A stretch of 64,000 nucleotides of DNA from Colwellia psychrerythraea (GCF_000764185.1 NZ_JQEC01000057.1:223501-287500), one strand, 5' to 3'; shown: positions 41,661 to 51,236, counted from the first letter of the stretch. Translations and numbers: made by a program. The notes: generated by a model not told the origin, from the sequence alone.

Positions 41661-44099
41661 TTACTCGTTTCGTAACGCTTTCATTGGTTTTGCTTTAATG
41701 ATCTTTTGCATAGGTCTAATGCTGGCATAGATGGCAATGCCTGTGCTGATTAATATAGCGGGTAATGCAAAGCTAATATCAAAACTTAACCAAGGGCTTA
41801 AGCTTGCTTTAAATTGATTATAAATCACTAGGGTAATGATATTTGCCAAAACGACCCCTAGCAATAAAGGTACTATGGCATCTTTAATTAGTAATTTATA
41901 GAGCTTCGCTTTTTTAGCGCCAAGGGCCATACGAATGCCAAATTCAAAGCGACGTAAACCTAAGTTATAACTGAGTACACCATAGATGCCCACACTAGCT
42001 AACAGTAGGGTGAACGCAGCGAGAATGTAACTCAAATATAAGGTAATGATGTCCATGTAAATAATGCGTTCATACTCATCATTGAGTGAACGATATTCCC
42101 AAAGGTTAAAGCGAGCATCTTCTTTACGTAAAACAGATAATACCTTTTCTTGATCTAAGGTGTAGCCGGGTTTAGTTTCAACAATCAGGTTGTAGCTAAA
42201 CGGTCTGCTTGGCCACCATATATGTCTGCCTTTATCTTGATCAAAGTAGTTGGGGTGATTAAAGTCTTCGGTAATGCCGACTATTTCATTTTTTGGTTCA
42301 TGACCATCATAGACTTTACCAAGCACATCGCCGCTTGGATCTAACAAGTAAGCTAAGCTTTGCGTGACCATCACTTCATTTTTTTCACCTCGAAGCGCTT
42401 CATCACTAAAAGTACGGCCTTTGAGTATTTTTAAGCCGCTATGCTCAAAATAATCGCTACCAACCCATCCTTGTGGGATAAAATCAGTGGCTTGACCATC
42501 CATGTCAGTTAAGTTTGATTTAGTGATTCGCAAAGATACAGGGCTATTACCGGTCGATACTCTTTCAACTTGTGGTAATTGTTCGAATATTTTTTTAATC
42601 TTTTGATTTTTATCAAAGCGCTCAGTAACTGATAAGACATCATTTTCGCCACGGATAAAAGCAATGAAAGAATACATGTTGTCAACTTTGCTACCCATTG
42701 GGCGTTCAAGTGTCTGATGGGTTTTAGTGAGAGCTAAACAAGCAAAGATAATTAACAAACTAGCAAAGGTCATCTGTGTAGCAATAAGTACTTTAACCGT
42801 ACGAGCTGAAACTTGGTTAACGCTGCCTTTACCACTGGATTGTAATTGGTTTTTTAATGCCTTGTAATCAACTAAACGTGAGGTAACTAAGGCAAATAAA
42901 TAAGCTAAAAGCAAACTTAAAGCGATAGCTACAGCTAATAAATTAATATCAATGGTGAGTGATTGTACTAAGGGCAATTTACCTGTAGCTAGCTGCTTAA
43001 ATAACTTAATTCCCCAGGCCGATAGAAACAAAGCCACAGCAACCGATGAGGCCATAAGTATTAATGTTTGCGTTAAAATAGCATTGAATAATAAACGGCG
43101 TTTAGCCCCTAACACCGCTTGTAGTGCTAAGGTTTTATGTTGTGCCAAAGCACGAGAAAAAAACAAATTACAAACATTAACCACGGCGATAAGTAATAAA
43201 CCTAAAGTACCCGCTAATAAGAATAAACTTAAATGACCTTTGTCGCCTAACTCAACAGTTCTATACGGCGTGACTAAAGGTCTAAAATCAATTGAGGTTT
43301 CGTAACCTTCCAGCCACTCTGCGCGAATCTCTTCAATTCGATCATCAAGATCTTTTAATATATTTTCTTTTGTTGTGCCTAGTTTTGCTGTGCCGACCAG
43401 CTTTAATGATTTATAAGTATTGTCCCAAGGATTGTCCCATTCACCATTATTAAAAAAACGTTGATCAGAGCCAAAGTGCAACCAGATATCGGTTTTGCCA
43501 CTATAAAACATATATGGGGATTCAAATGACTTAGCTACCACGCCGATAATGGTAAAAGAACGCTCACCATCATTGATTGTTTTACCAATAATATCGGGTG
43601 TACGGTCAAAGTACTGTTGCCAAAATTGCTCTGAAATAACAACATTGTCAGATGCTTGCTCTAATGGCAGATCTGGAGCAAAACTTTTGCCTAATAACAT
43701 AGGTACTTTGAAGATGTCAAAATAGTCAGGCATAGCAAAGGTGGCTACAACTTTTGGTTCACCGGGTAGGCTTGTTAAAATGATATTATTTGGACTCACC
43801 GGGGTAAGTTTGTCAAAGCTGCTTTGAGTTTTATACCAGTGAATAATCGATTTATAACTTTGATAACCACTATGTGTGCCTGCAGGTGTATCGACTTCTT
43901 GTTCAACCACATAGAGTTTCTTTTCATCTAATACATTGAGTGGTTTTAAAAAGTAGGTATTAACTAAAGAAAAGACTACAAATAAAGTTGCCAATGTAAG
44001 TGACATGGTAACCATAACCGAGGCAACAAAACCTGGGGCATTTTGTAGTGATCTAAACGCAAGGTTAACTTGTGTTTTAGTTTTGATAAAAGCACTCAT
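41661..44099 (-). CDS. ABC transporter permease (MacB/FtsX superfamily, duplicated form)
   Basis: 812 residues. It has two repeats, each of a periplasmic MacB core and FtsX-type helices: LAFRSLQNAPGFVASVMVTMSLTLATLFVVFSLVNTYFLKPL at the start, a three-helix block near 275-375, a further helix near 415-435, and the last three helices (about 680-800; ILAAFTLLLASVGIYGVLSYNLGLRRFEFGIRMALGAKK). This is the duplicated permease form seen in exporters of peptides, lipoproteins or antimicrobials. It lies 2 bp after the ATPase gene. Confidence 0.92.
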   Translation of the reverse strand: MSAFIKTKTQVNLAFRSLQNAPGFVASVMVTMSLTLATLFVVFSLVNTYFLKPLNVLDEKKLYVVEQEVDTPAGTHSGYQSYKSIIHWYKTQSSFDKLTPVSPNNIILTSLPGEPKVVATFAMPDYFDIFKVPMLLGKSFAPDLPLEQASDNVVISEQFWQQYFDRTPDIIGKTINDGERSFTIIGVVAKSFESPYMFYSGKTDIWLHFGSDQRFFNNGEWDNPWDNTYKSLKLVGTAKLGTTKENILKDLDDRIEEIRAEWLEGYETSIDFRPLVTPYRTVELGDKGHLSLFLLAGTLGLLLIAVVNVCNLFFSRALAQHKTLALQAVLGAKRRLLFNAILTQTLILMASSVAVALFLSAWGIKLFKQLATGKLPLVQSLTIDINLLAVAIALSLLLAYLFALVTSRLVDYKALKNQLQSSGKGSVNQVSARTVKVLIATQMTFASLLIIFACLALTKTHQTLERPMGSKVDNMYSFIAFIRGENDVLSVTERFDKNQKIKKIFEQLPQVERVSTGNSPVSLRITKSNLTDMDGQATDFIPQGWVGSDYFEHSGLKILKGRTFSDEALRGEKNEVMVTQSLAYLLDPSGDVLGKVYDGHEPKNEIVGITEDFNHPNYFDQDKGRHIWWPSRPFSYNLIVETKPGYTLDQEKVLSVLRKEDARFNLWEYRSLNDEYERIIYMDIITLYLSYILAAFTLLLASVGIYGVLSYNLGLRRFEFGIRMALGAKKAKLYKLLIKDAIVPLLLGVVLANIITLVIYNQFKASLSPWLSFDISFALPAILISTGIAIYASIRPMQKIIKAKPMKALRNE

Positions 44100-44101
44100 A
44101 A

Positions 44102-44875
44102 TTACACCACGGCTTGTTGAGATAGGTTGGTCACATTATCTTGTGCATTTGACGACTCTATAATTTTGCCATCAAGCAAGTGTATTTGTTTAGTTGCATG
44201 GCCAGCATATCTGACATCATGGGTAACCATACAAATGGTAGTGCCTTGTTTGTTGAGGTTATTCAGTATATCCATCACTGCATCGCCATTTTTAGAGTCT
44301 AAATTACCGGTCGGCTCATCGACTAATAAGATACTAGGTTGACCAGCAAGTGCTCTGGCGATAGCAACACGTTGCTGTTGTCCACCAGATAACTGGTTAG
44401 GTTTATGGTTTTTTCTATGTTCCATCTCAACTTGAGTTAATGCTTGTATTACCCTTTGTTCTATTTCACTTTTAGTTAATGTTTCTTCTCGATAGGTAAG
44501 CGGTAAAGCGACATTGTCGAAAATACTGAGTTCATCAATCAGGTTAAATGATTGAAAGACAAAGCCAATATGTAGGTTTCTTAATTCGGCTTGTTGGTCC
44601 ATGGTTAAGTTGAGGGTGTCAACATTTTCTATAAGGTATTCACCGCTACTTGGTGAGTCTAATAAGCCAAGTAAAGATAACAAAGTAGATTTACCACAAC
44701 CCGATGGGCCGCTAATTGATAAGTAATCACCGGGCATAATATCAAGGTTGATATCAGCCAAGGCCTTAATTTCTATATTAGAAGAATGATAAGTCTTCGA
44801 TATGTTCTTTAAGGCAATTATTGTTTTTTGTTTATTGCTTGCTACTGCTTTTATTGGACTTGTTGTGTTATTCAT
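44102..44875 (-). CDS. ABC transporter ATPase (MacB/LolD type)
   Basis: 257 residues from the ATG at 44875, which has AAAGGA six bases upstream; the ATG at 44881 sits directly on that ribosome site. Walker A SGPSGCGKST, signature LSGGQQQRVAIARAL, Walker B ILLVDEPTGNLD, and the histidine switch MVTHD are all present. It should power the adjacent FtsX-type permease. Translational coupling is likely with the adaptor gene, whose stop is a few bases upstream. Confidence 0.95.
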   Translation of the reverse strand: MNNTTSPIKAVASNKQKTIIALKNISKTYHSSNIEIKALADINLDIMPGDYLSISGPSGCGKSTLLSLLGLLDSPSSGEYLIENVDTLNLTMDQQAELRNLHIGFVFQSFNLIDELSIFDNVALPLTYREETLTKSEIEQRVIQALTQVEMEHRKNHKPNQLSGGQQQRVAIARALAGQPSILLVDEPTGNLDSKNGDAVMDILNNLNKQGTTICMVTHDVRYAGHATKQIHLLDGKIIESSNAQDNVTNLSQQAVV

Positions 44876-44885
44876 TATCATTCCT

Positions 44886-46145
44886 TTATTGATTTATAAG
44901 TAGGTTTTTCTGCGTTGTCGGCCATTGAGACATATCTGAAACAATGATTTTGTCACCGCGCTGAGCTCCACTAATCACCTCAATTTGATTACCCGAAAGT
45001 GTACCAAATTTTATTGCGGTAAGTTGCGCACTTTGCTCGTCGCTGCTTAGGCGGTAGATATTTTTTTCTTTAAAGTCGTAAACATTATTTGGTTGTTCAA
45101 CATAGAGGGAATTGTTTATTTCTTTAACGTGAACTTTACCTTCTACTGTTAAATCGGGACGGGCATTGGCTGGTAACTCTCCGGTTAAATCTAACTCAAT
45201 CATCACCCGACCATCGGTAACTACTGGGTCTATGCGTATGACTTTTGCCGATATATTTTTACCCGAAGTTTGAATGGAAGCAGACATACCAATAGCTATT
45301 TGGTCGGCTTGGTTTTGTTGTACTCTTAATTGCGCCACTAGTTTTTTGTCAGAGCCAACCGTAGCTAGTTGTGTACCAGGCGTTAAACTTTGACCAATTT
45401 CAACTGGCATGGTTTGCAATATGCCATCTAGGCCAGCACGAACGGTTAATCGATCAAAACGTTTTTCGATCATAGTGAAGTTGTGCTTATATTGGGTAAT
45501 AAGGTCTTGCGCTATTTTTGTACGCTCAATCTGCATGGCCTTTAAGTGTTCCTGCCTGACCTTTTGAATGGCAACTCTTTGCTTTAATTGACGAACTGCT
45601 AGTTGACTGCGTTTAAAATCAAGAGCACTAACAATACCTTTATCAATTAACTTTTGCTCAGCCTCTGCCTTTAATTGCGCATTCTCCAATTCGCTTTGTA
45701 AAAGAGAAATTTGTGCGTCGTGTTCTAATAGTTGGCTTTTATGAGCAATAAGTTGTTGATTAAATTCAGCATTTTGTCGTGCTAATTCTAATCTTGCATT
45801 GATCACTGCTTGTTCAAGTTGCGGATCGGAAAGTGTCATTATAATGCTATCTTTGTTGACCTTAGCCCCTGGATAGAGCGCAATGCTTTCGACAATCGCT
45901 TGGGTTTGGCTAGTTAATAAACGTTGATACTTGGCTTTTAAACGGCCATAACCAGCCACATTAACCTTGAAGTCACCTTGTTTTACTTCGCTAATTCGTA
46001 AGGTGTTCAACGATATTTGAGCTTCACTGTTAAGGGCGCTTGCTCCCCACAGAAGCAATGTTGTAATTGATAAAGCTATAATCACCAGTCGGCTTTTTTT
46101 GTTAAAACCTTGGGGCTTTTTCTGCAGTGTAGTGGTTAAGTCCAT
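44886..46145 (-). CDS. HlyD/MacA-type periplasmic adaptor of the ABC exporter
   Basis: 419 residues. One N-terminal membrane helix (RLVIIALSITTLLLWGASAL), then a lipoyl-type half (AIVESIALYPGAKVNKDSIIMTLSDPQ), a long coiled coil (about 110-215), the second lipoyl half (LTVRAGLDGILQTMPVEIGQSLTPGTQLATVG), and a beta-barrel end (GAQRGDKIIVSDMSQW). It joins the ABC permease to an outer-membrane channel. First gene of the operon, whose sigma-54 promoter lies 50 bp upstream. Confidence 0.92.
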   Translation of the reverse strand: MDLTTTLQKKPQGFNKKSRLVIIALSITTLLLWGASALNSEAQISLNTLRISEVKQGDFKVNVAGYGRLKAKYQRLLTSQTQAIVESIALYPGAKVNKDSIIMTLSDPQLEQAVINARLELARQNAEFNQQLIAHKSQLLEHDAQISLLQSELENAQLKAEAEQKLIDKGIVSALDFKRSQLAVRQLKQRVAIQKVRQEHLKAMQIERTKIAQDLITQYKHNFTMIEKRFDRLTVRAGLDGILQTMPVEIGQSLTPGTQLATVGSDKKLVAQLRVQQNQADQIAIGMSASIQTSGKNISAKVIRIDPVVTDGRVMIELDLTGELPANARPDLTVEGKVHVKEINNSLYVEQPNNVYDFKEKNIYRLSSDEQSAQLTAIKFGTLSGNQIEVISGAQRGDKIIVSDMSQWPTTQKNLLINQ

Positions 46146-46194
46146 GCTGTAGTCTTCAATAATGTATAAATAAATTGTTATTAAATACTTAAGA

Positions 46195-46210
46195 GCTAGA
46201 AGCGTGCCAA
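46195..46210 (-). promoter_or_regulatory. Sigma-54 promoter for the ABC export operon
   Basis: On the minus strand TTGGCACGCTTCTAGC matches the consensus TGGCACG-N4-TTGC except for one A, with exact GG-to-GC spacing. The adaptor start codon is about 50 bp downstream, and the operon encodes an NtrC-type activator. Confidence 0.85.
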
Positions 46211-46261
46211 TATATTAATTATTGATTTTTAAGGTTTTTATGTTTTTGTTAACCATTGGGT

Positions 46262-46277
46262 TTCCCTATGGAGGGAA
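46262..46277. promoter_or_regulatory. Candidate activator binding site upstream of the sigma-54 promoter
   Basis: TTCCCTATGGAGGGAA is a perfect inverted repeat (TTCCC-N6-GGGAA), centred about 60 bp upstream of the -24 element. Two further GGGAA copies follow (GGGAATTGATGGGAA). This is the usual position for an NtrC-type upstream activating sequence. Confidence 0.55.
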
Positions 46278-46366
46278 TCGATAGTTATAGGTGGGAATTG
46301 ATGGGAAGTCTAACTGCTCTAATTTTAATGAGCTAAACTTGTTGTAGTACTCATGAATTAAAGTTA

Positions 46367-47482
46367 ATGGTAGTTATGTATAAGATATTTTTAAACCTCA
46401 TATTACTAATACTGCTGCTTCTACCTAATTATAGTTTTGCTAATAGTTTCAAAGTGGTTTTTTTAAACCCAGGCTTTCCAGAAGAAAATGCTACTGGCAG
46501 TTTTTGGGCTAATGTCACCCTGTTTATGGAGGCAGCGGCTGCAGATTTAGATATTGAACTTGTCACTGTATATGCTTATCGCAATCATATTTTGATGAAA
46601 TCATTGACTGCAGAAATAGCGGCACAAAAGCCTAAATATGTTGTTTTAGTTAATGAAAAAGGCATGGCGTTAAATATTATTAAACAGCTTGCAACACACG
46701 ATATAGCAATATTTATGTTATTGAATAACTTAAATAAACAAGATCTATCGTTATTAACTGTTAAAGAGCGAAGTTATCTAATAGGTAGTGTTATTCCCAA
46801 TAATTATAGTGCTGGAAAAAAATTAATTGATGGATTATTGGCATTGTATTTTTCAAAGAATAAATCAGCTATAGCAAAAGTTGAAAAAGAGAATGCTCTA
46901 AGCGTACTTGCTTTGCAGGGAGACTATACAACACCGGCATCACTGGACCGAGAACAAGGATTGAAAGGTGTTTTAAAAGCAAATAGCAATGTCTCCTTGA
47001 TTGATAGCACAGTCGCAAATTGGTCTAAAAAACAAAGCTTTGAAAAAGTAACGGGTATATTGCAACATGCTGATATTAATATTATTTGGGCCGCTAATGA
47101 CGCTATGGCATTTGGTGCAAAAAAAGCTGTGTTAGCCGCAAAAATTGATCATCCAATCTATATAGGTGGTATTAACTGGGATGTTGATGATAGTGACTAT
47201 CCGGTGAATATATCTTTTGGTGGACATGTTGCTTTAGGGGCAAAGTCATTGGTAATGCTAAAAGATATTGATAATAACAGCCTTAAAATGGATAGCAGGC
47301 ACCAAGCACTTGATATTTTTGAGTCAAGTTTAAGTCCTTATTACCATGATTTTACTCAGCGGCTAAATCTAAAGAAATTACATGGATATGACTTTTCACG
47401 GTTTTGCCAATCATCAACCCAGCCATTAGTTTTTTCTATAGAGAGCCTAGCTGAGGTCTTTAATTCCCCTATGACGAATTAA
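46367..47482 (+). CDS. Periplasmic sugar-binding-like protein (orphan)
   Basis: 371 residues with a signal peptide (LILLILLLLPNYSFA). The body is a family-1/4 periplasmic binding fold: SFKVVFLNPGFPEENATGSFWANV, KPKYVVLVNEKG, SASLDREQGLKGVL-like region, INIIWAANDAMAFGAKKAVLAA, and YIGGINWDV. No permease or ATPase of a sugar importer adjoins, so it may feed a sensor instead. It is divergent from the sigma-54 export operon. The start may be the ATG at 46367 or at 46376; neither has a strong ribosome site. Confidence 0.75.
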   Translation: MVVMYKIFLNLILLILLLLPNYSFANSFKVVFLNPGFPEENATGSFWANVTLFMEAAAADLDIELVTVYAYRNHILMKSLTAEIAAQKPKYVVLVNEKGMALNIIKQLATHDIAIFMLLNNLNKQDLSLLTVKERSYLIGSVIPNNYSAGKKLIDGLLALYFSKNKSAIAKVEKENALSVLALQGDYTTPASLDREQGLKGVLKANSNVSLIDSTVANWSKKQSFEKVTGILQHADINIIWAANDAMAFGAKKAVLAAKIDHPIYIGGINWDVDDSDYPVNISFGGHVALGAKSLVMLKDIDNNSLKMDSRHQALDIFESSLSPYYHDFTQRLNLKKLHGYDFSRFCQSSTQPLVFSIESLAEVFNSPMTN

Positions 47483-47492
47483 AATAATTTTC

Positions 47493-48119
47493 TTAATCAC
47501 AGCTCACTACTTGGTTACTCCTAGTCTCATCTATGCCATCAAACTTACTGCCTGTAGTGGCGTAAAATCTACCAGAGCGAGCAACCACTATCGCTCTTGA
47601 TTTATCCTGATAACCTTTAGGGCAATACCGTAAAGTACCATTACTTAAACCAAATAAATGGCCTGTGGCTTGATAGGTTATTTTAGTTCTATTTTTGGCA
47701 TAGGTAAGTTTATCACCAGAGGTTACTGGACTCTTTTTGGCAATCATTAATTCATTCTCATTGCTATCAAATTTCTGGTTGCCGTTGCTATCAATGAAAA
47801 CACTAAGCTCTTCATGCCAGTTTGATGTACAGGTAGAGCTGTTATCTAATGGGCAAATAATGACGTTATCTTGGCTGTTAATCGCGTGATTTCGAGCGGT
47901 GAGTAATAATCGTCCTAAGCGTGATATTTCATTATCGACTCTAAGTCTAACGATAAAGTCGTTGAAGTTAGGTAAGGCGATGGTAGTTAGTATCGAGGTT
48001 ATCCCTACACTGACCATGAGTTCAATTAATGTTACCCCTAGATATGGTTTTAATGAGTGACAAACTAAAGGTGTTTTTTCGGGTACATAACTGTGGCTAT
48101 TTGACTGAGTATAAGGCAT
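47493..48119 (-). CDS. Type IV pilin-like / GspH-FimT pseudopilin
   Basis: 208 residues with a class III prepilin signal: a long leader to glycine 28, then VTLIELMVSVGITSILTTIALPNF, the methylated hydrophobic helix. The glutamate five after the cut is present. The body (LLTARNHAINSQDNVIICPLDNSSTCTSNWHEELSVFIDSNGNQKFDSNENEL) is typical of the GspH/FimT group of minor pilins, which prime type IV pilus assembly or type II secretion. No other pilus genes adjoin. It ends 10 bp from the convergent binding-protein gene. Confidence 0.88.
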   Translation of the reverse strand: MPYTQSNSHSYVPEKTPLVCHSLKPYLGVTLIELMVSVGITSILTTIALPNFNDFIVRLRVDNEISRLGRLLLTARNHAINSQDNVIICPLDNSSTCTSNWHEELSVFIDSNGNQKFDSNENELMIAKKSPVTSGDKLTYAKNRTKITYQATGHLFGLSNGTLRYCPKGYQDKSRAIVVARSGRFYATTGSKFDGIDETRSNQVVSCD

Positions 48120-48210
48120 AAAAATCCATTTTTATTAACTTCCCTGTGTTATTCAGTTATAGATAATAAAAATGAATTTAGCTAAGTAATCCCAGTGCTG
48201 TACCAAGCGA

Positions 48211-49056
48211 TTAACCGTAAATAGTTGGTATCGCTTGTCTTTTATGTTGCGTTTTTTTATAAATATTGATGATGTGTTCACTAACCTTGGTGGTAACTTG
48301 CTTACCTTCTAAGAAGTTATCTAATTGATCGTAGCTAATACCTAAGGCGTCTTCATCGGTTTTACCTGGCTCTAGTTCTTCTAAGTCTGCTGTTGGCGCT
48401 TTTTCTACTAAGATACTTGGCGCGCCAAGGGATTTAGCCAACTCTCTGACTTGTCTTTTTGATAAGCCAAACAGTGGCGCTAAATCGCAAGCACCATCAC
48501 CCCATTTAGTGAAAAATCCAGTAATGTTTTCTGCGCTGTGATCAGTCCCTATCACCAAAGCGCCGATTATTCCTGCTATATGATATTGGCTTACCATTCT
48601 TGCTCGGGCCTTAACATTACCTTTTGAAAAGTCTATTTGAGCGTCGCTGGCGGTTAATAATTGAGCTTTGCTCATTGCTTGCAGTACTTCATGATGAATA
48701 CCGTCAGCGCCGGCAAGTACATTAGTTGTTAAACAATGACTTGGCTGAATAAACTCTAAAGCTTGTTGGGCGTCATCTTCATCTGCTTGTACTCCGTATG
48801 GCAGACGAACCGCTATAAATTGATAATGTTTGCTATTACTTTCTTTTGATTGGGCTTCATTAAGTTCATTTACCGCAAGCTGTGCTAAGCGACCACATGT
48901 CGAAGAGTCAACGCCACCGCTTATGCCGAGCACTAAGTTACTTAATCCAGATTGAGTTAATTGATTTTTGATAAAGTTAACACGTCGGTTTATTTCAAAT
49001 TGAACATCAATTTCAGGTAAAACTTTCATTTCTGCAATGATGGTTTGCTGATCCAT
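48211..49056 (-). CDS. nadE: Ammonia-dependent NAD+ synthetase
   Basis: 281 residues. It amidates deamido-NAD+ with ATP and ammonia, the last step of NAD synthesis. The ATP pyrophosphatase loop GISGGVDSS is near residues 43-51. GTDHSAENITGFFTKWGDGACDLAPLFGLSKRQVRELAKSLGAP is diagnostic, as is EKAPTADLEELEPGKTDEDALGISYDQLDNFL. There is no glutaminase domain. The gene is divergent from glnB, with 150 bp between them. Confidence 0.97.
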   Translation of the reverse strand: MDQQTIIAEMKVLPEIDVQFEINRRVNFIKNQLTQSGLSNLVLGISGGVDSSTCGRLAQLAVNELNEAQSKESNSKHYQFIAVRLPYGVQADEDDAQQALEFIQPSHCLTTNVLAGADGIHHEVLQAMSKAQLLTASDAQIDFSKGNVKARARMVSQYHIAGIIGALVIGTDHSAENITGFFTKWGDGACDLAPLFGLSKRQVRELAKSLGAPSILVEKAPTADLEELEPGKTDEDALGISYDQLDNFLEGKQVTTKVSEHIINIYKKTQHKRQAIPTIYG

Positions 49057-49207
49057 AAGACTTCCTAGCTGGCAAGTGGGTAAAGTGAGGCTTTTTAACT
49101 AGTTTAACAAAATTAAAAGCCAATTGGATATTGCTAAATCGCATTAAACACGCTGTAATATCTTTAATTAGTGAAATCATCACAACATTAACTGACGAGC
49201 AACGCAG

Positions 49208-49546
49208 ATGAAAAAGATAGAAGCTATTATTAAGCCATTCAAAATGGACGATGTAAGAGAAGCCCTTGGCGAAATAGGTGTTACTGGTATGACTGTGTCA
49301 GAGGTTAAAGGTTTTGGTCGTCAAAAAGGTCACACTGAATTGTATCGCGGCGCTGAATACATGGTTGATTTTCTACCAAAAGTGAAATTAGAAATAGTTA
49401 TTGCCAAGGAAGATGTTGAACGTTGTGTTAATGCCATTTTAGAAACTGCGCAAACAGGTAAAATTGGTGATGGTAAAATTTTCATTACTGATGTTGAGCG
49501 TGTTATTCGTATCAGGACGGGTGAAGAAAACCGCGAAGCAATTTAG
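49208..49546 (+). CDS. glnB: Nitrogen regulatory protein P-II
   Basis: 112 residues, the standard length. Tyrosine 51 is present in the T-loop (GAEYMVDFLPKVKLEIV) as the uridylylation site. GDGKIFITDVERVIRIRTGE is the C-terminal signature. It reports glutamine and 2-oxoglutarate status to NtrB and glutamine synthetase adenylyltransferase. No amtB is adjacent, which favours GlnB over GlnK. Confidence 0.95.
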   Translation: MKKIEAIIKPFKMDDVREALGEIGVTGMTVSEVKGFGRQKGHTELYRGAEYMVDFLPKVKLEIVIAKEDVERCVNAILETAQTGKIGDGKIFITDVERVIRIRTGEENREAI

Positions 49547-49571
49547 CCTTAGCTATAGCAATAGTTCAAAT

Positions 49572-49602
49572 ACGACTGTAAGTTTTTTGCAGTCGTTTTA
49601 TT
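49572..49602 (+). terminator. Terminator after glnB
   Basis: ACGACTG / CAGTCGT, a 7-bp stem with an 11-nt loop and a T-rich tail. Confidence 0.7.
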
Positions 49603-49617
49603 CAAGTTTACTAGCTA

Positions 49618-49627
49618 CCCCCCCCCC
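49618..49627. repeat. C10 homopolymer tract
   Basis: Ten C in a row between glnB and the next gene, in AT-rich surroundings. Not inside a gene. Confidence 0.9.
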
Positions 49628-49754
49628 TATTATTTGTTCGTCAAACAATGCTTTTCTTTTACTTTCCTTCTAAACTTATAAAGCTAACTGCATAGTCATT
49701 ACTCCATGTTTCTACACTTGAAATAAAACCCAAATTGCAGTAAACCGTAAAATA

Positions 49755-49772
49755 TGTCAGTTTTTTATACAC
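49755..49772 (+). promoter_or_regulatory. 18-bp upstream element of PEP-CTERM gene 49928
   Basis: TGTCAGTTTTTTATACAC, nearly identical to elements at 57850-57867 and 63009-63026. It lies 62 bp upstream of a sigma-54 promoter candidate, the position of an enhancer site. Confidence 0.75.
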
Positions 49773-49834
49773 TTTTATACCTAACGATATTTCATCTTTT
49801 TATAACTGGTTGATAAGTTTGTTAAGTTGTACGA

Positions 49835-49850
49835 TGGTACAGTTTATGCA
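49835..49850 (+). promoter_or_regulatory. Sigma-54 promoter candidate for gene 49928
   Basis: TGGTACAGTTTATGCA: the -24 GG and -12 GC have exact spacing and most flanking consensus bases fit (TGG-AC and TGCA). The start codon lies 78 bp downstream. Confidence 0.75.
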
Positions 49851-49927
49851 GTTTTTTAAGTAACGAATTTTTATTTTGAATAAAACCAAAGCAGTTGAAT
49901 GGTTATTCAATAATATGAGGAAACGTT

Positions 49928-51109
49928 ATGAAATATATTATTCAATTAATGCTTTTAGTTATTATGCTTTCTATTAGCTCACCTGTTAAAGCTACAGCCA
50001 TGTGTAGTCCTAATGACGTAAAATTAGATTTTGTTCAACTGGCTGATTTATCAGATGATCCAATAATTTCACCCGCCCCAGATCCCGAAGATTACTTTTT
50101 TATACCAGCAACTAATTGTGTACTTTTATTAGGCAATGATCAGCCTCTGCCTACAGGACATAATATTGGAGAATATCAAGACGGTTTACTTAATGGCCAA
50201 GTATGGCTTCCAAGTCCGGATTCTAGATTAAGTGAATTTAATACCTTATTTGACCCTTTTTATGATTCAGAAGGTCCGCTTGCACAAGATGGAAGTGATG
50301 GATACAACAACATTTTATTTATTAATTCAGAAACAGATTTACAAGACTTAGATGATACTGATGGTAATACCAACAAAACAGATCCTGGGTGGGTTTTTTT
50401 AGGTAAAGATGATGCTGATGCTAATAAGGATGGCGAGGGCGATGGTTTTCAATATTCTGATACTGGTGTTGGTATTGTTAATAATCTCATTGAGGATCCA
50501 GAAGATGAAAATTATGATAACTTGACTGGCATCGCTATTGAAAACCTATTAAACATAAATTTTACTTGCATTGATGAAGGTGGTTCTTTTGATTTAGGTG
50601 ATACTGTTACTGAAGGTGATGATATTGGTGATGAAAGAAGTTGTACTCAAGGTTCATGGTCACTTATGCCTGATGTAGATATTGTTGATAAATTAGATGA
50701 GCTATTTGGAGAAGGAGTGTTTGATCACCTAGCAATCATTTTTAAAACCGGTAATGTTTGTCATCCAGCTTCAGTAGAGGGAGAAGAGGTAAAAGGTAAG
50801 AAAGATTGTATAGATGAATTTTCAGGGCCTCAATTTTCTATCTATGATTTTAATTTTGCAGATATATTTAATAGTTTTCCAGGTGGTGATGCTGAAGAAG
50901 CCTTACAATCCCCCTATAATTTAGGCGGAAGATTTGATTTGTTTAATACTTTCCACGGTCATGGTATCTCTCATATCTCTGTTTTAGCGAGGGACCCTGC
51001 AAGTATCATTACTGAAATGCCAGAGCCAAAATCAACAATGTTAACGTTATTTGCTTTAGGCTTGTTTGTATTACGTTATAAAAGTACACATGTTTCTAAT
51101 AAGGTTTAA
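49928..51109 (+). CDS. PEP-CTERM sorting-domain protein (acidic, 393 residues)
   Basis: Signal peptide (LMLLVIMLSISSPVKA). The C-terminus has MPEPKSTML, a hydrophobic segment (LTLFALGLFVL) and a basic tail (RYKSTHVSNK), the complete PEP-CTERM signal with a true PEP. The mature part is very acidic (DLQDLDDTDGNTNKTD, DDADANKDGEGDG), has six or more cysteines, and resembles no family that I recognise. Exosortase would remove the tail and anchor or release the protein at the surface, perhaps within extracellular polysaccharide. Single-gene unit with a long leader. Confidence 0.9.
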   Translation: MKYIIQLMLLVIMLSISSPVKATAMCSPNDVKLDFVQLADLSDDPIISPAPDPEDYFFIPATNCVLLLGNDQPLPTGHNIGEYQDGLLNGQVWLPSPDSRLSEFNTLFDPFYDSEGPLAQDGSDGYNNILFINSETDLQDLDDTDGNTNKTDPGWVFLGKDDADANKDGEGDGFQYSDTGVGIVNNLIEDPEDENYDNLTGIAIENLLNINFTCIDEGGSFDLGDTVTEGDDIGDERSCTQGSWSLMPDVDIVDKLDELFGEGVFDHLAIIFKTGNVCHPASVEGEEVKGKKDCIDEFSGPQFSIYDFNFADIFNSFPGGDAEEALQSPYNLGGRFDLFNTFHGHGISHISVLARDPASIITEMPEPKSTMLTLFALGLFVLRYKSTHVSNKV

Positions 51110-51195
51110 CTGATGATAGATGTAATAGGTTTCAAACAAGGTGAAGTTAATTTGAGTTGAGATTATTTGAAGTAACAGTGTAATTAACTTAATAA

Positions 51196-51236
51196 AAAAA
51201 CGCTGAATTACCTAGGTGATTCAGCGTTTTTATCTT
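51196..51236. terminator. Bidirectional terminator between PEP-CTERM gene and bamD
   Basis: AAAAACGCTGAAT / ATTCAGCGTTTTT, a 13-bp stem with a 10-nt loop, A-rich on one side and T-rich on the other. The two genes converge on it. Confidence 0.88.

Noticed and set aside
48204..48237. CAAGCGAT/ATCGCTTG stem at the end of nadE as a terminator
   Set aside because: The stem spans the last codons, its loop is long, and no T-run follows on the minus strand.
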